Source of the DNA: Trichoplusia ni
Taxonomy: Eukaryota > Arthropoda > Insecta > Lepidoptera > Noctuidae
DNA length: 64,000 nt
Reading direction: 5' to 3'
NCBI RefSeq assembly: GCF_003590095.1
Contig: NC_039488.1
Location: forward strand, 11,098,001-11,162,000
The translations under genes were made by a program, and so were the position numbers. The notes below the pieces were generated by a model. It saw only the letters and a list, made by a program, of their open reading frames with translations. It did no database searches and was not told where the DNA came from. This document shows, piece by piece, positions 38,001 to 51,975 of the stretch. Positions within the stretch are counted from its first letter, which is position 1. Each line of letters starts with the position of its first letter.

Positions 38001-40353
38001 GACAAAGTGGTCCATATAAAGTCTCAAAACAAATCACCAACAAGCATGTATGTTAATCCATTAATTATGGAAGTTACGCAATCAACTTAACTACACATTT
38101 GATTATAACATAACCCAGATTATTGCACGTTATAAGGAAAATACTTGTGTAACTTAACACTTGGTAACAAGGAGGTAAGTAGATAAAGTACGCCTACTTA
38201 AGCTGCAGTTAAAATAGGAAATGTTTAGGAAAGTAAACAGTTAAAGACTTAGGCAGATATAAGTTTCAATTTCTATAAGGAAAAAATTGTTAAACTTATG
38301 CTTAAGCTACACAATAAATGCATTCACGCTCGGTAAGAAATAAAATGGTGTAACAATAATTATCATAATGTCGTCTCCAGTGCCATTTCGGCCAGTGCCA
38401 TTTTATTAAAAATGTATTCTCATACAAAAACTTAAGATTGGTCTAGCCCTCCTTATGCTTATAAAATCATTTCAAACCATATAAGTATGTAAATAAAATT
38501 TATAAAAACCTTTTCATCCCGACTTTTCGGTCTCGAGTTCACTGATGACAGCTTAGTGGTGTCTTCGTTGTTTCTCCCTACATAACATACTAATCTTGTA
38601 TCGTGTTGTCACATGTTCAAATTCAACTGTTTATTCACAACACTCATTCACACTTCCTTTGGGTTATAAAACCGGTACCAAGCTTTTAACTAGACCAAGG
38701 ACTCGAAATAGGTTCGTCGTAAAACAATAGAAGTAATGAGCTTCACTTACAGTACTCACACACGTTAAATAATTGCGTAACGCATCTAATAGATAAGTGA
38801 ATAACGACGCCATTTTGAATTGTTATATGTCAAAATATTATTCGATTCTCATTTTGAATGACAATATGACAATTCCAGATGATTATGTTATTTGCAGTTT
38901 TTTTTTTAATTTTGTATAATTTTAAGACAAAGGTGTTCTTTCTGTCCAGTGAGTATTTTGATGAAAATTTATATGAATGGCAATTTTATTTTCTCATGCT
39001 GAATAAGGATACAACGTAAGAAAAATCGCTAAAAAATAGGACTTAGTGGCAAAACTAAAGCTAGATTTTACAAGCTTTGACTTGTCTAAACATAGCCGTC
39101 GAAGTTGAGCCTTGCTAAATAGACGTGAAAAATTTAGTAACTTTAATAGATGGTCATATTATAAAAAAATGCCACACATTGCACAACATATCATGTCACG
39201 GTTAAGTGGCATGCGTCACACAAGATCAGTGCAACTTAACCCACATTTTAATTGTACAAACACCTACCTCACGATCGCAAAGGAAAATATAATTATTAAT
39301 CATTATTGAAATTATACGAGACATAAATTATAATCAACATTCTCAATTTGAAATCAATATGTAATTTATTTAATGCCTGACCTTGGTTTGACTATTAATT
39401 ATTTAACAATTCACGATTATGGCATTCAAATAACGAATAATGTGGTTTTTATAAGCATTCTGCAATTATATGATGTCTTATTATGGAAGTGTGCTAATTA
39501 GATATATAATTAGTATGTGGGAAGTTGTGTGCAATTAAACGTTTTTAATCTCGACACGTACGGTGAACCGAAACGTTCAAACAAAAATAGACCTTAACGC
39601 TTTTACGTAAAGGTGATGAAGATCAAAGCGTTACGTGCGGTGTACATGTTTATTTGATGCAATTATCGTTAATGATTGGTAAAAATGATTCCCGAGTTTT
39701 AAAGGATTGCTAATTAAATTATTCGCATTACGGGTTGGCGACCTCTGCAAAGATTTATCAAGTAAAACGAGTTGTATAATTGTCTTACAAAGTATCAACC
39801 TGTACTTTTAACATAACTTATGTGACATGCTATAAACTATAATAAAACGAATTAAATGGCTGATTAGCCGTATATAGCCAGTTAAGCCCTTTATAATGGT
39901 TTTAATATCAAAATAGCTACTTAAAACGACAGCCTCCCATATCGGGAGAACATTTAAAAGTTCGCGATCACATTCTAAAGACACCAACGTGTTTGCGCGT
40001 AATGTTTAACACGCATTTTAATTATGCTTATTAACAATTAAAGGCAATACGCGAATGTGGGTCAAGTCGGTTAAAAGGAATAAATCAAGCTCTGCTATGA
40101 TCTCATGAACCATCCAGTTTGTGACTCTTGTCACATTTCAATAAGGTTGAAATTCCTTTGACTGGGTCATAGAATAATCTAAGGCCAAGTATCATTACGT
40201 TTTATATTTAAGATCATTAAATCCTTACATTGTGAGAATACGTGATTGAAACAAGTAGATGTTATTGATACGCCTTAGGTTGTCGTACACGTGGCAATAC
40301 ATGTGTCTCATACCCAACTTTAAACTTTAACGATTCTGAAGACGGTGAGCTTT
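35023..40353 (+). other. intronic AT-rich sequence with short tandem repeats
   Basis: No exon was recognised. Short direct repeats are visible: TTATGGTATA twice near 37332-37351, and CCAGTGCCATTT twice with 15-bp period at 38377-38404. An isolated GGAG|GTAAGT at about 38174 lacks an upstream pyrimidine tract or open frame. A GC-richer block at 35440-35500 contains no supportable gene. Confidence 0.45.
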
Positions 40354-40630
40354 CATCATCATCCCAGCTTTTTCCCAACAAAGTTGGGGTCAGCTTCCAG
40401 TCTAACCGGATTCAGCTAAGTACCAATGTTTTACAAGGAGACACTGCTTATCTGGCCTCCTCAACCCAGTAACCAGGGTAGCACGATAGCCCGTAATCGC
40501 ACCGATCGTCAAACTTTATAGCCTCTGGCTGATGCGTAAAGAACAGCTAGGATCCACAACGTGCCGAAACACGGATGAACTCAATACCATAGATGATCAC
40601 ACATCCACGGACAGACCGTATCACGATCAA
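40354..40630 (-). repeat. dispersed lepidopteran repeat (ATGATGATG-ended), near-complete
   Basis: On the + strand it reads CATCATCATC, then TTTTTCCCAACAAAGTTGGG, CAGCTTCCAGTCTAACCGGA, GTTTTACAAGGAGACACTGC, CCTCCTCAACCCAGTAACC and CGAAACACGGATGAACTC. This order of blocks is characteristic of an abundant repeat in moth genomes. The ATGATGATG end is conventionally its 3' end, so this copy is on the minus strand. An inverted partial copy sits at 43238-43302. Confidence 0.75.
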
Positions 40631-41111
40631 CTTAATATGCAGTTGTAGTTTAGCCACTCCTCACACACTTACCAAAGAGTTTGTATTGCGGTAGAGGCGC
40701 CTTTAGACTTATGCCTGCAGACTTTCGTTGCAAAGTGTACGAATGTCCTTATAAGATTTGTGGACCATGTAACTCGATGCGATCTAGATTTTAATAAGTC
40801 CTGTTTGTTCAAAGTTGGATGTTGATTAAAATGGAGCTGAAGTTAATATGAGTTAATGGTATGTGTGAGTTTGTTATGAAGCTAATGGATTGGATTCTTT
40901 GATAGATTGTAAGATTATCTTTGATTGCTGACTTTGGTAGTCGTTTGCGGGGTTTGCCTTAAATACCTATGTATTCGTTCGGTGTAATGACTAATGAAGT
41001 TAGTAGATAAAGTCGTGTGTTAGTAGTTAGTATTTCGAAAGGAATTAACGAATAGTATTAAAGCTTTTGTGAAACGGCTTTTTTTCTTGAAGAAAGACAG
41101 CATCGAGCATA

Positions 41112-41271
41112 TCTATCTATTCTAATATATAATATTCTCATCTTCGTGTACGAACTCCGTAACGGCTCGACCGATTCTCATGAAATTTTGATTTGCATAT
41201 TTGCATCTATTTTTTTTTATTCCCTTTTTCGTTTTTTCGTATGGTATAACAGCTTTTGGTGAGTCAGCTAG
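41112..41271 (+). mobile_element. non-autonomous Helitron-like remnant
   Basis: The element starts TCTATCTATTCTAATATATAA after an A and ends CAGCTAG before a T. This fits Helitron termini (5' TC, 3' CTRR, insertion between A and T). Inside are AACGGCTCGACCGATTCTCA and TGAAATTTTG, familiar from lepidopteran Helitron copies. At about 160 bp it has no coding capacity and is internally deleted. It lies between the two inverted repeats at 40354 and 43238. Confidence 0.6.
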
Positions 41272-43237
41272 TATCTCTGTTATATTTTACACAACTTTGC
41301 ACTACAATCCCCTATTTTCCTTGATTTTTGCCACCCAGTCAGGATAAGTCTCTACTTTCAACGAAACAAGAAACCATAAACATTAAACCCCGATAAGAGC
41401 AACATTATCTCAATAAAACTTTAATTTAATTGCAACACATAATAACAGCATTGAATCTAATTAGTACTCAGCTTATTATAATATGGAAATATTTACACCG
41501 GGTAAAAACCCTTGACGTGCTAACTATTAAATTGTGTGGAAACGTGACTAATTATAACAGTGTGTTATACATAATAATGTTACAAAAAGGTTTCTTATGA
41601 TTCAAACCTATTTATAAAGCTTTCGAGAACTTGTGATTTATTTTAAGGGGAGATTTAAAAGTACTTTGAGAAACTTATAGTTGGCTCTTTACTGTGCAAG
41701 TTAAAAACTAAAACAGATGCCTGATACTAAATGTATATTATAATTAATTAAAAAAACATTAGGCTAATGTTTCGGGAATCTGACTGAATAGCATTGTTTT
41801 TACAAATTTTACAAAAAGCAATAAAGTTAATTGTTATAACCGTCAAAGAATTGCAATTACAACATGCCTTTGAGAACATTCCCTATATTTTAACACGTGT
41901 TTCAATTTAAACTCACAACACAGATCAGATAAAACGAAATAAGATCACAATACATCTCTGAAAGAAATATCCCCTACTCCATAATCCTCATATCACATAC
42001 TTAGAAACAATAAATTTTCCATAATAAATCCATAAGACAATGAAGGCACGGACATATGCAATACGCTATGCTAATACATGAATACTGCTAACTAGACTGA
42101 ATTATTTATTAACTACGACCAAAGGACTGCGCTGTCGGTTTTCGATAGAAATTATTGATGACTACGTCGCTTTTCGCCACAGGTCTTGTCTCATGTTCGA
42201 ATATTCACATATTCATTTACTGGTTTATCGAGAAGTATAATTAAGAATATTTTGTAGCTGAAATTAAATCACCCTGTAGGTACTGGGGTTCTACCAAGAC
42301 ATTTACACGACTATACTACAGGCTGTTCCCGTTGTGGATGCTCTATGTCTAAGCTTTGTGTTCCTTAGGAAAACAAAATAACGCAATTCGACTTCAGAAG
42401 TGTTTTTAGGATCAGGACCTAAGTGTCGTTAAGTTATAATTTTTAATTGATTGATTTATTTATCGGTTTGCAACAAAGCTTCCATGTGGAATTTAATTTG
42501 AAGTAGGTACGATAGAGAATTTGGTCTTTATTGTACACCAGAAGATTGCAGTATGATCAGTTTGAAACACTCAGAAAGGTGACATGTCAAATATCAATAC
42601 AATCTTACATTTATCAGATTCAACGTTTAGAAATGCGTAAACTCTCTATGGTCCTTTCTAAATGACTTAACGTTTAAAGTTAGAAAAAGAAACATTTTAA
42701 GCAACCAACCAGGCAAATAAGCAGGCGATTTTTTTTTGCAGTTTTTTTTTAACTTATTAACCTTTTTCTAGAAAAAGGCCTTAACCCATTAGAACATTAA
42801 ACGCCAGTATTATTTTATAACTAAAACATAATATCTCTCTTGACAATTGATACATTGCGGAACAAAGTTTTGTCACAAGTATTGTGTAAGGTAATAGCCG
42901 ACATGTTTTATTGGTCTCCACTTTGATTAATGCGATTTAAACTATGTCGAAACTTTAATATATTACCTGATAATGTAATAAATATATTTGGACAAAAAAT
43001 ACGAAAATGGTGAATCAAGTAATTAGCGGGTTTTTGTTTCGTTTAATCACTATCACTTTGTTAAGGTCAGTATGCAAATGAGACTTAAGTTTTGTAAGTT
43101 TTGAATAGTGCTTTTTAATGTTTTCTAAAATCTTAATTTGCTTCTGGATTCTAAGAGTGTTTTAGGCAAGGGATTTTTTTGGGAGACACCTTTTGATATT
43201 TTTGATAACTTGTCACCGATTTGCTCTCACTCAGCTA

Positions 43238-43302
43238 AAAACCGGTTAGACGGGGAGCCGACCCCAACATAGTTGGGAAAAGGCTTGGCCGATGATGATG
43301 AT
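43238..43302 (+). repeat. dispersed lepidopteran repeat (ATGATGATG-ended), 3' fragment
   Basis: GGGGAGCCGACCCCAACATA, then GTTGGGAAAAGGCTTGGCCG, then GATGATGATGAT, is the 3' end of the family present in opposite orientation at 40354-40630. The 5' part is missing, as expected for a truncated retroposed copy. Confidence 0.75.
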
Positions 43303-46300
43303 TTGTTCTCTTCAAAATTATTTTTTTTTTACCGTACGGCTCCAATAGTTACGCACTGAATATGGATAACAAATAAAAAATACCAAAACAAAAATAAAAT
43401 GACCTATTTGACATAATTATAAGATACGTAAACAACTGTCACAATATAATGTCAAAATATAAAATGTCAGCCATCGAAATATTATACCGTGATTATATAC
43501 CGCTAAACACCAATCAAAGTCAAAAGAAAATTGTTAAGTAAACTAAATAAGTACCACCTGCTTCCTAACTAACCTACTTTTAGTAACAATTCGTAATTAT
43601 AAAACACACGATAAGTTTTAATAAACGTTTAGAAAAAAAAAGAACTCTTAATTGGTGAAATCGACTAAAATAACATGTTAACAATCAATTTTAACTAACT
43701 ATTATGTTGAAAACTAATCGGACGGCCATAAAGAACTCGATAAAATTACAAAAGAAATCTATAAAATGATTAAGATTTCTAATCGTGCCAATTAGGTGAA
43801 TTTATGGTTTCACTTATAACAACCGAAGCATTTTACAGGTTACAAGTTTATATGAGCCGCCATCAGCCACGCCGCCATACTAGTCATAGAGTGCGTGAGG
43901 AAACTTTTTAAACTTTTTTTTTAATTCTTCAAGGCAACGAGTTGTTCTCATTGTGCGGCGCTGACATCGTCGCGTTTGCTCAATGAACGTATAACAATAA
44001 CGATTGGATCTAACAAACTGTTAATTTACACTGAGAGCTTTTATTTCTGGTTTTCTTAACCAGTTTGCACTTTCATTGGTATTTGATTATGAAGCCAAGT
44101 TAATCGTTGCGAGAATTATTTTTTGTTATTTTCCTTGAAGTTCGGTGTTTTAGATATATTTGTACCTACTTTTATGCAGTCAAATATAAAATCATCTTTC
44201 ACGTGACCTTACATCATGACGTTTGCCATTTCAAAAAAAAAGTAGTGATCAATACTTTATTTTAAAATCAAATCAAAATTCACTCAACTATTTAAAATAT
44301 ATTCGAATTTCAATTCGTAATTCTATGCGATTCGAAATTTAGAATTAGCGCGCGGCGCGACGCGCGACGGCGTGCACATAAGTGCCCCTACACACGTATC
44401 CATACAAAGCATCGCACACACCCCAATGCTCATAATTTGCTGACAAGAAAACAAAAAAGGAAAAAAAAACCCGGCACCCGTTCTAATTAGGTCGTCGAGT
44501 GAGAACAGGGCGTTCGTCAGCACAATAATAATTAACACTGGCTGTAATGAAGCGTACCATAAAAACTAATTGGAGACCCTACGATCGTTGTGTCGCGAGG
44601 GTGAGAGAAAGTTCACTACGATTTTTCGATAGATCCGACTGTTTGTACCGCTCTATTGATAAGTGGCGCGAAAATTAAATCGCAATTTAATCGACATTTA
44701 AGCTATTTTTGTATATGTATGTACATAGTAATGTACAGAATCAAATTAAATATCCGACAACTATTAATGTTTACTCAAGTAATTTACCACTTTTAAATGA
44801 TGAGTCAATAAATACTACAATTTAACAAAAGAATAATACAAACAACCGTTACCAGCAATAACCATTCCATTTTTAAACCACGCTTAGTTCAAAACATTAC
44901 ATTAGCGCTTAGTCACGATGAAAAAAAATAAACATCAAAATGTAATCGATCATAGCTAATGCAGTAAACATTCAGCCAGCGAGTATTTTAAATCGAAAAG
45001 CTAACGCGAACTGCCGTCTATCAGCTAGTTGAAAAGGGAAATCAGTCAATAATGCACTAATTTCCCCTCCTTAATGGCGCAGTCCGGCCCTCTACTCAGA
45101 CACTATTACGACACAGCAAGTTAGTGTTTAATGTAATAACTTGGTACACACGAACATTTTCAAGTAGAGACTTTAAAGTTTTACGAGTTTCAAGGCTGAG
45201 AGTTGAAGATTCTTGTTTGATGGTTAGTTGTTGGTACCCCTGTTATTATTTTAAGTGATAATTTGCTGAACATAAAATTGGCGGTAATTATTTGCATATG
45301 GAATGTGATATTTTGGCGCTTCTTACATTTCTTTGCTCAATTAACTTTGATCTTGGGCTTATTTAAATTGTGAACAATCATTTACGAAAAACGCTTATGC
45401 AATTATTGTTTTAATAATAGACCAAATTGCGTCAATTGTTTTGGACGCTGAAATATTCAACTTAATAAATGTAATCTGCAATAAACAAAAAAGCGCTGAG
45501 CACAGGAGCCTCCATTATGAAGTCGTTTTAAACAAACGCACCTATTACAAACAAAACGAAGTGCAAAAATAATACTTTCCATTCAACAGCAAAACGCCAA
45601 TTACGTATCAAAGTGAAGCCCAACAATTAAGTCATAGCAAAAGACAATAAAATAACCGACTATTGTTAACAGCCCTATTGAAACAGTGATGTGCTTACTT
45701 TGACGTACGAGTCAAATACACATGTCATTTTCCATTGACTTACTACCCAACATGTCTGTACAAATACGACATTATTGAGCAAGTTGTCAAAACGTCTTAC
45801 ATCGATACGATGTAATTACGGTTTAACGATAAATACTCGATTTAATTGCAGGAATAGGGAAAGTCGGATAGAAATATTGCTGTACTAGTACCGAGATCTG
45901 TATTAGACAGAACGGTATTTATAGTGTTATGACGTATGAAACTTGTGCAATAACTCAAATGAGAGTTCCTTATACTGAGGACTAGAAAAACATGCTGTGT
46001 TGATACTTGAAACTGCATTTTGAAATAGTTTTTACTGTCATTGTTATTAAGTCTGAATTGCTTTGAATAGGAAGACACTATGACGCAATAGAAAATAATT
46101 AAAATTGTTCATAAAAATGTAATTTGACGAAGATAATTATGCCTCACTATAAAATTTACTTATCACATTGTAATCGCGGTGTATTAGGCGCCTTACACAC
46201 GGCAGACTAATACCCACATAAGTGGAAAGCCCAATTATTTCCCCATTAGAAGATTTATTCGAAAGAAATTGCCTATTTGGATTATTAAAAATAGGGTCTG

Positions 46301-49300
46301 GTGCAAAATTTTGTTATCTGGTTGAATCTGATTATTTTCTATTGTTTTGCTGATACAGTGAGCTATATCAACTACTCAAAATAGGGACTTCGAAAATGAA
46401 CAAAAGCTTCCGCATTAGATTTTTCACAAAGTGAATTTGCGTAGGTATTGTTTTCACTTTAAGACTCATAAGGTTCAGTAAAAAAACTCTAAGAACGCGA
46501 CAAACTGGCTGAATACATTTGTTGAAAAGCAAAAAAGGCTGAATATCAGAAGAATATAATAATTTGAATCTTTTATAGATTAATAAACGTATTGCATATC
46601 TAATTACCTCTTCCTGCTGTTTATCAAAGTCAATGCAAAATATATAGCTTAACTAAACTTCTAGTTAATAATCAGCAATATAATAAATTATATTAACCGC
46701 AGGGCAAACCGTGTTATATAAATGGTTCAAGACATTATAGGAAAGTTAATCTTAATCATTGGAGACTGTAACTTCCGAAAGATTTTTACAGATGTTAAAG
46801 CGAGACGGCAGATTATGTTTTGTAGAGCAGCATCTCTTTCCCACAACTATAACAGTCGTATTTTAAAAGGTAGTAGTGTGCTACAACATTAATAATTATA
46901 GCAAATCGAAATCTTCAGAAGTAGCTCTAAGTCCCAAAAATAGAAGTGTACCTTTCCCGAACTATAGGTGTTTGATCTTTTGAAAAATAATTATTGTCTT
47001 TGGTCTATATTTCAAAAGCATTTTCTATATCAAATTTAAAACTAGCGTCCGAGTTTGTAATCTATAGGCTACTTTTTGAGATATAAAATTGAGTTAAAAG
47101 AGCTATGGCCGAAATCGGTGGACTAGTCTCCAATAGTCATATACATTAATGTAATAAGTACGTCACGCCACACAAAAAAATTAAACATTCCAAGGGACTC
47201 ACAACCCCTGAAACTCACAGTAATGACAATCAACTTAATATTCCCAACATTATGCGTCACCATTAAAAACATATAGAAAGAAACGTAAGCAACAATTAAA
47301 GCCTCAGTTTGCAATTAAAATAATAGCTGTCACACCTATGAGACAATTAGTACGGAGGAAATAAATTCTATGTTTTGGTCGCAGTCCGCCGTTGTTAATT
47401 AGGGCTAATCAAAAAAACTTAATACACCATAATGGTACATAATGGCTGCTTTGCCGTCTGCTGATACCCTGATAATTATTATGTATGCTAATTATATGAC
47501 TATGTCGTGTCATGCTAGCTAAAAGTGCTGAAACTAACCTACTTGGTTTTAAATTTAAATTTGCGATTTTTTTTCATGTAGCCGCTTTCCTTTGGCCAGT
47601 TGTTAGTGCTTCATTGTTTGGGGCAATACTATTTTCTGTCCAGAACTCGTATGCAGGTTTAATACAAATTATACCTAGTGTCGGTGGCATGTTTTCATCA
47701 AAGTTTAATTTTTTTTAAATAGTGATCGTCTTGTGTTCTTAAAATTGGAATCGGCACTATTCGGCCATCTTTAATTTATTAATATCTCATGATTTGATGT
47801 AAAAAGTAAAAAAAAAACATTTTAATTCAACGAAGCACTGTAGTATTTCCATGTAGGTACAATTTTTGCATTATTAATAAGCAATAACATTATGAACTAT
47901 GGTCTAGCCTTTTCCATTCTATAATCAAAACATAAATCATATTTGCACTCTACGTTAAACAAGAAATTAATTAAACCAATCAAATATTTTAATCTGAATT
48001 TAAATTAATATTAACTAGCATCTATATTACTGGTACAGAGAATAAATAAAATATATATTCCATTAAATATTGAGTTATGAAATCAAATATGCGTTTTTCA
48101 TGTAGGTACTTTAAGTTCATGAAAAAAAAACATTCGATCCATTTTTCTTGAAACATGATAGATTGAATGAAGCTTTACGAAAAACCTTTTCACATAAGCA
48201 AAGGTTAAAAAGCTTATAAACGACTATTTTTCGGAATACAACGAAAGTGCACTTTTAAAATAAATAAATAAAGCTTTAAAACGAAAATTACCGAATTCGT
48301 GAATTCGTCAGGTCAAGTTCTAAGAAGTTTCGGGAAAATTCAAACCTAAATAAACTATTTAAAAATCTTTTTAAACCAGCCCATACAAAACAATAAAAAA
48401 AACTTTCAAAACTTAAAACGCACTGGCAGTTAACAATTCTAATTCGGAATTTAAAATACAATACTCGTAACGAGCAAACAATTAATCGATTGTAATCGCC
48501 TAAAAAGAGATGCACTTAATTATATCGGCGTCTCGCTCTTTCACCGTACATCAAAGTTCATTGCACACCCTCGGAACTTAAAAAAAGAGTTTAATTTGCT
48601 TACCAACGACTTGCTATATCGTATAACTAGAGTGGCAATTACGGCTAATGATAATAGCCTTTATTACTTATGTCCATTAGGTTAGGTGGCTGTATTGTGA
48701 ACATTACTGCTTGGTTCCAAAGCCTTGTTTGTGAAGGTTTTATAGTTTTCTTTTACTTTTTTTTCGATAAATGAGTTTTTAGACAACGGTATTCAGCTAT
48801 TATGGATGTTGCTTGGCTAATTAATATTTTGAGAAATTTAAAGTTTTTTCTGAAGATCAGTTTGCTTTAACTAACAGAAATGAAATGCGAGAATCTTATT
48901 TTGATTCAAATTGTTGTATTTCGTATTTCTTTCGTTTTTGGTCCTTATTTCATAATAGTGATAGGAACAAACATTTACCTTACACCCGATAATCAATTCT
49001 GGTCTAACAAATCAAAAAAAGTTTACGAATAAATGAGTTCGCCTCAAACAAATTGCAGGAAAGACGCTTCCTACCCTTTGACACATCCATTCAGCAGATA
49101 TGAGACATTAAAGTCAATAACGCTGTACATAGCCATAGTTACAAATTAGTACGGGTGGCAAGGGGGGTTGAATTCGACGCTATTTACCATACGCGGGCCT
49201 ACTATTTTCATGGTTTTTTTCGTCGAGTTTTTACGCCATTTTCCGTGGCCCCAGCGGGCGACCGGCCCACGGGCCGAGGCGTTCTTTTTTTAAATCAGTA

Positions 49301-50869
49301 AATTGCATATTTGAAAAACTACTGCACAGTCGGAGGGATGTCGATTGAACAGGTGTACTTACTGAGTTTCGGCTGTTGCCTCTTTACTCCCATGCGAATG
49401 TTGATTCGATATATACGCGTATCGATAATCGGAACGCATTCATTTAAAATGAAATAGAACATTTTAAATTCGATGCCCATTAATTTTCAAGTTCGAAACT
49501 CAAAACAATTTTGGGTAACCACTACCTATTTACAACTGAACCGTAATTAAAATTCCTATTCCGCATTACGCATTCAATTATTAAAAATCTCTATAATTTC
49601 TTTTGTTTTAACATTACAAAGACATTATAATGACGAACGTGCACTAATTGCGTGGTCGATCAAACGTTATAAATAGAATACAACAATAGTAAATTCAAAA
49701 ATTTAAATATAGTCGATTATGTTGGAACAATCGAGAGAGTTTGAATCGAGTCGAGTGCCCACGCGCCGCGCCGTAGGGGTTGATTCAACATCGGTGTCCC
49801 CGTGACGTCACTGGTGAGCAGGGAACTTGAGGGTTACTGAGTATTGTGTGAAAATATATACGTCATAAACATTCATAAAGTATAACTCAAGATTTTAGTT
49901 AGATACATTTTGTCGGCATTTTTTGACGATTTTTTTTTTATTTTTTTTGTTGTTTTGAAATTATTTACTAAGTTACCAGCATTCATTCGGGTCTAATAGC
50001 GAGTCGGACATATCAAATTGAATTACCAACTAATTACCCGTTTCAAAAGATTTCGTGGAACGATAAACTGGAACAACTTTTCAAAATGACTCCCAAACAG
50101 TATCTAGATTCTAAAACGTAAATTATTCATTTAACGCCGCCCAAACAATAAAAATAATTGATTTCATCAAATAAATTTCACATTATACACACAATTGTGC
50201 CGGATACGCTGATAGCGCTAAATATCAATCAAGATAACATCGAGTAACTAATCGACTTTGTTAATAACATCACTTAACGTTAAACTCAAAAAAGTATCTG
50301 TGTAGGCAGAAACATTTCGATCGTTCATCACATCTGTAATCCAGTTACAGAGCGATAAATGAAAGGTAATTGAAAGGAAATTACGCAATAAATGGGAGGT
50401 TATTATTGAATTTAATGTTAAATTAATCGCGAGCCCCCCTCCTAACCATCTGTCGTGTATACCCCCCACCGAACAACCGTTTTATATTTTCGAGATGTGC
50501 TTACGATGTTACAATGAATTTGATTATTTTGTTATCGAGTGCTTTTATGTGTTAATAGAATGATTTCGAGTGTTTTACAACGTCGAGTTTAGGCTTGAAC
50601 GTTGATTACGCTTCCCGTTTATTATTTTATTAAATGAGAGTAAAGACAGAAAAAGTTGCAGTCTCTTAAGTATCTTACTTCTACTTAATAAGGTTCCTCA
50701 ACACACTCGTCGCGTAAATACTATTTGAAAATTGCTTTCAAAACGATATAAAACGACCAAAGTTCTGAGTACAATGTGTCGAAAAATATTCAAAAGCAAT
50801 TATAAAAGTAAATCCTAATCAAATAAACAAGCAAGCGCAGCATTTGACTAAATGATAGCGTCAACAATG
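43303..50869 (+). other. intronic AT-rich sequence with short GC islands
   Basis: No exon was recognised. GC/CpG-rich islands occur at about 44345-44400, 49230-49290 and 49750-49810. CGAATTC and GAATTCG form a small palindrome around 48291-48306. The 49252 island follows a CCCCAG acceptor-like string but has no convincing donor. Confidence 0.4.
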
Positions 50870-51975
50870 TATGGGCACGGAGTCGCGCCGCTCGGAGGCT
50901 GGTCACCGTGTATCGGGCCGCTCGCGACACCCGAGAACGCGTCTGCATAATACATCGGTGTGCGCTGTTGCTGTACGTTGGACTTTAATTATATATCTGC
51001 TACAATTTCGCCTTTTTTCGAGTATTTTTCACATTTCCTCCCCCCATACACCCCTGTTCACCCACTGCCGAACGGCCGCGGAAAAAACGCTACACGCGTG
51101 TGTGCGCTACGTGACAGTGTATTCACAAAAGTGTATTGTTGCACTACAAACGTCGCACCCGCCGCGCCGCCGCGCCGCGCCGCGCAAGGAAACATGGACG
51201 CTCCTCAATAAACAAGACAATTAACATCTCGCAAGTAATGAATAGAAAAATTGTCGTAATAAAAAATACGCTTTTAATGCAATTAAGCTTGTAGAACACG
51301 GGCAGGAGAGGCCGATAAGCCGCGCTCAACTTTTCCTGTAACAGGCTGTTATTTCACGATTTAAAATCGGTTCTCAACCCGTTAATGACGCGAGGTACAA
51401 GTGCAGATCGGCGGCTCCGTTCGGCCGCGGACCAATCTATTTAATAACCCCCGTCGGTGACACCCCACCCGGCGGCCATCGCCAATTTTCGCCCCCTTGG
51501 CCCCCTCAGGCCCCCTAGCACCCGCCCTGAAAAAAATCCAGAGCGTTTTAAAATTAATGAGTAAAAATCTACACACACACCCGAACGGACAATACGACGC
51601 GTGTGTGCGCCAACGCCCGATAATGACCGCGCTTTGCCGCCCAAATGAGGACGCCGAACAATCACATGTTTCTTCGACGAGAGGGTCGCGGGTCGCGAAT
51701 TGCGGGTCGGGTCTAGTCACTCACGCGCCGCACTAACCTAGCCCGGCGACTAGAAACAGCGCGACCCGCCGCCCGGTGCAGACAGAATCCGAGATCGCCT
51801 AGCCTTTTCCATTAGGACCAACTATCCGAGAAAAAAATGGAGTACAAATTGAAATTTCGCCGGTTCGGGCGCTAATTCAGAGCGAAACGGCGCCGCGACG
51901 CGAAACGAACGCAGTTAGATAACATTTGTAGAGGCGAGGGAGGACGGGTGTCACCCCTACGCAACGCCGTTTTTA
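50870..51975. promoter_or_regulatory. 1.1-kb CpG-rich block, possible promoter region
   Basis: This is the longest G+C- and CpG-rich block in the window. It includes CCGCG-type runs (about 51158-51190), three GGCCCCCT-like C-rich blocks (51495-51520) and many CGCG dinucleotides. Open frames up to 117 codons occur on both strands and overlap each other, and none resembles a known protein, so they are treated as compositional. The block lies 1.3-2.4 kb upstream of the candidate alternative first exon at 53237-53308, which makes a promoter or enhancer role plausible. Confidence 0.4.

Noticed and set aside
38165..38185. GGAG|GTAAGT as a second ratchet site in the 37.5-kb intron
   Set aside because: There is no polypyrimidine tract before it, so it lacks the acceptor half of a ratchet site.
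49245..49300. GC-rich island after CCCCAG as a cassette exon
   Set aside because: The only donor-like string (ATCA|GTAAAT) is weak and the sequence before it is a T-run. It does not read as coding.
50871..51736. Several overlapping open frames of 60-117 codons on both strands
   Set aside because: They overlap in multiple frames of a CpG-rich block where stop codons are rare. None has recognisable protein features.
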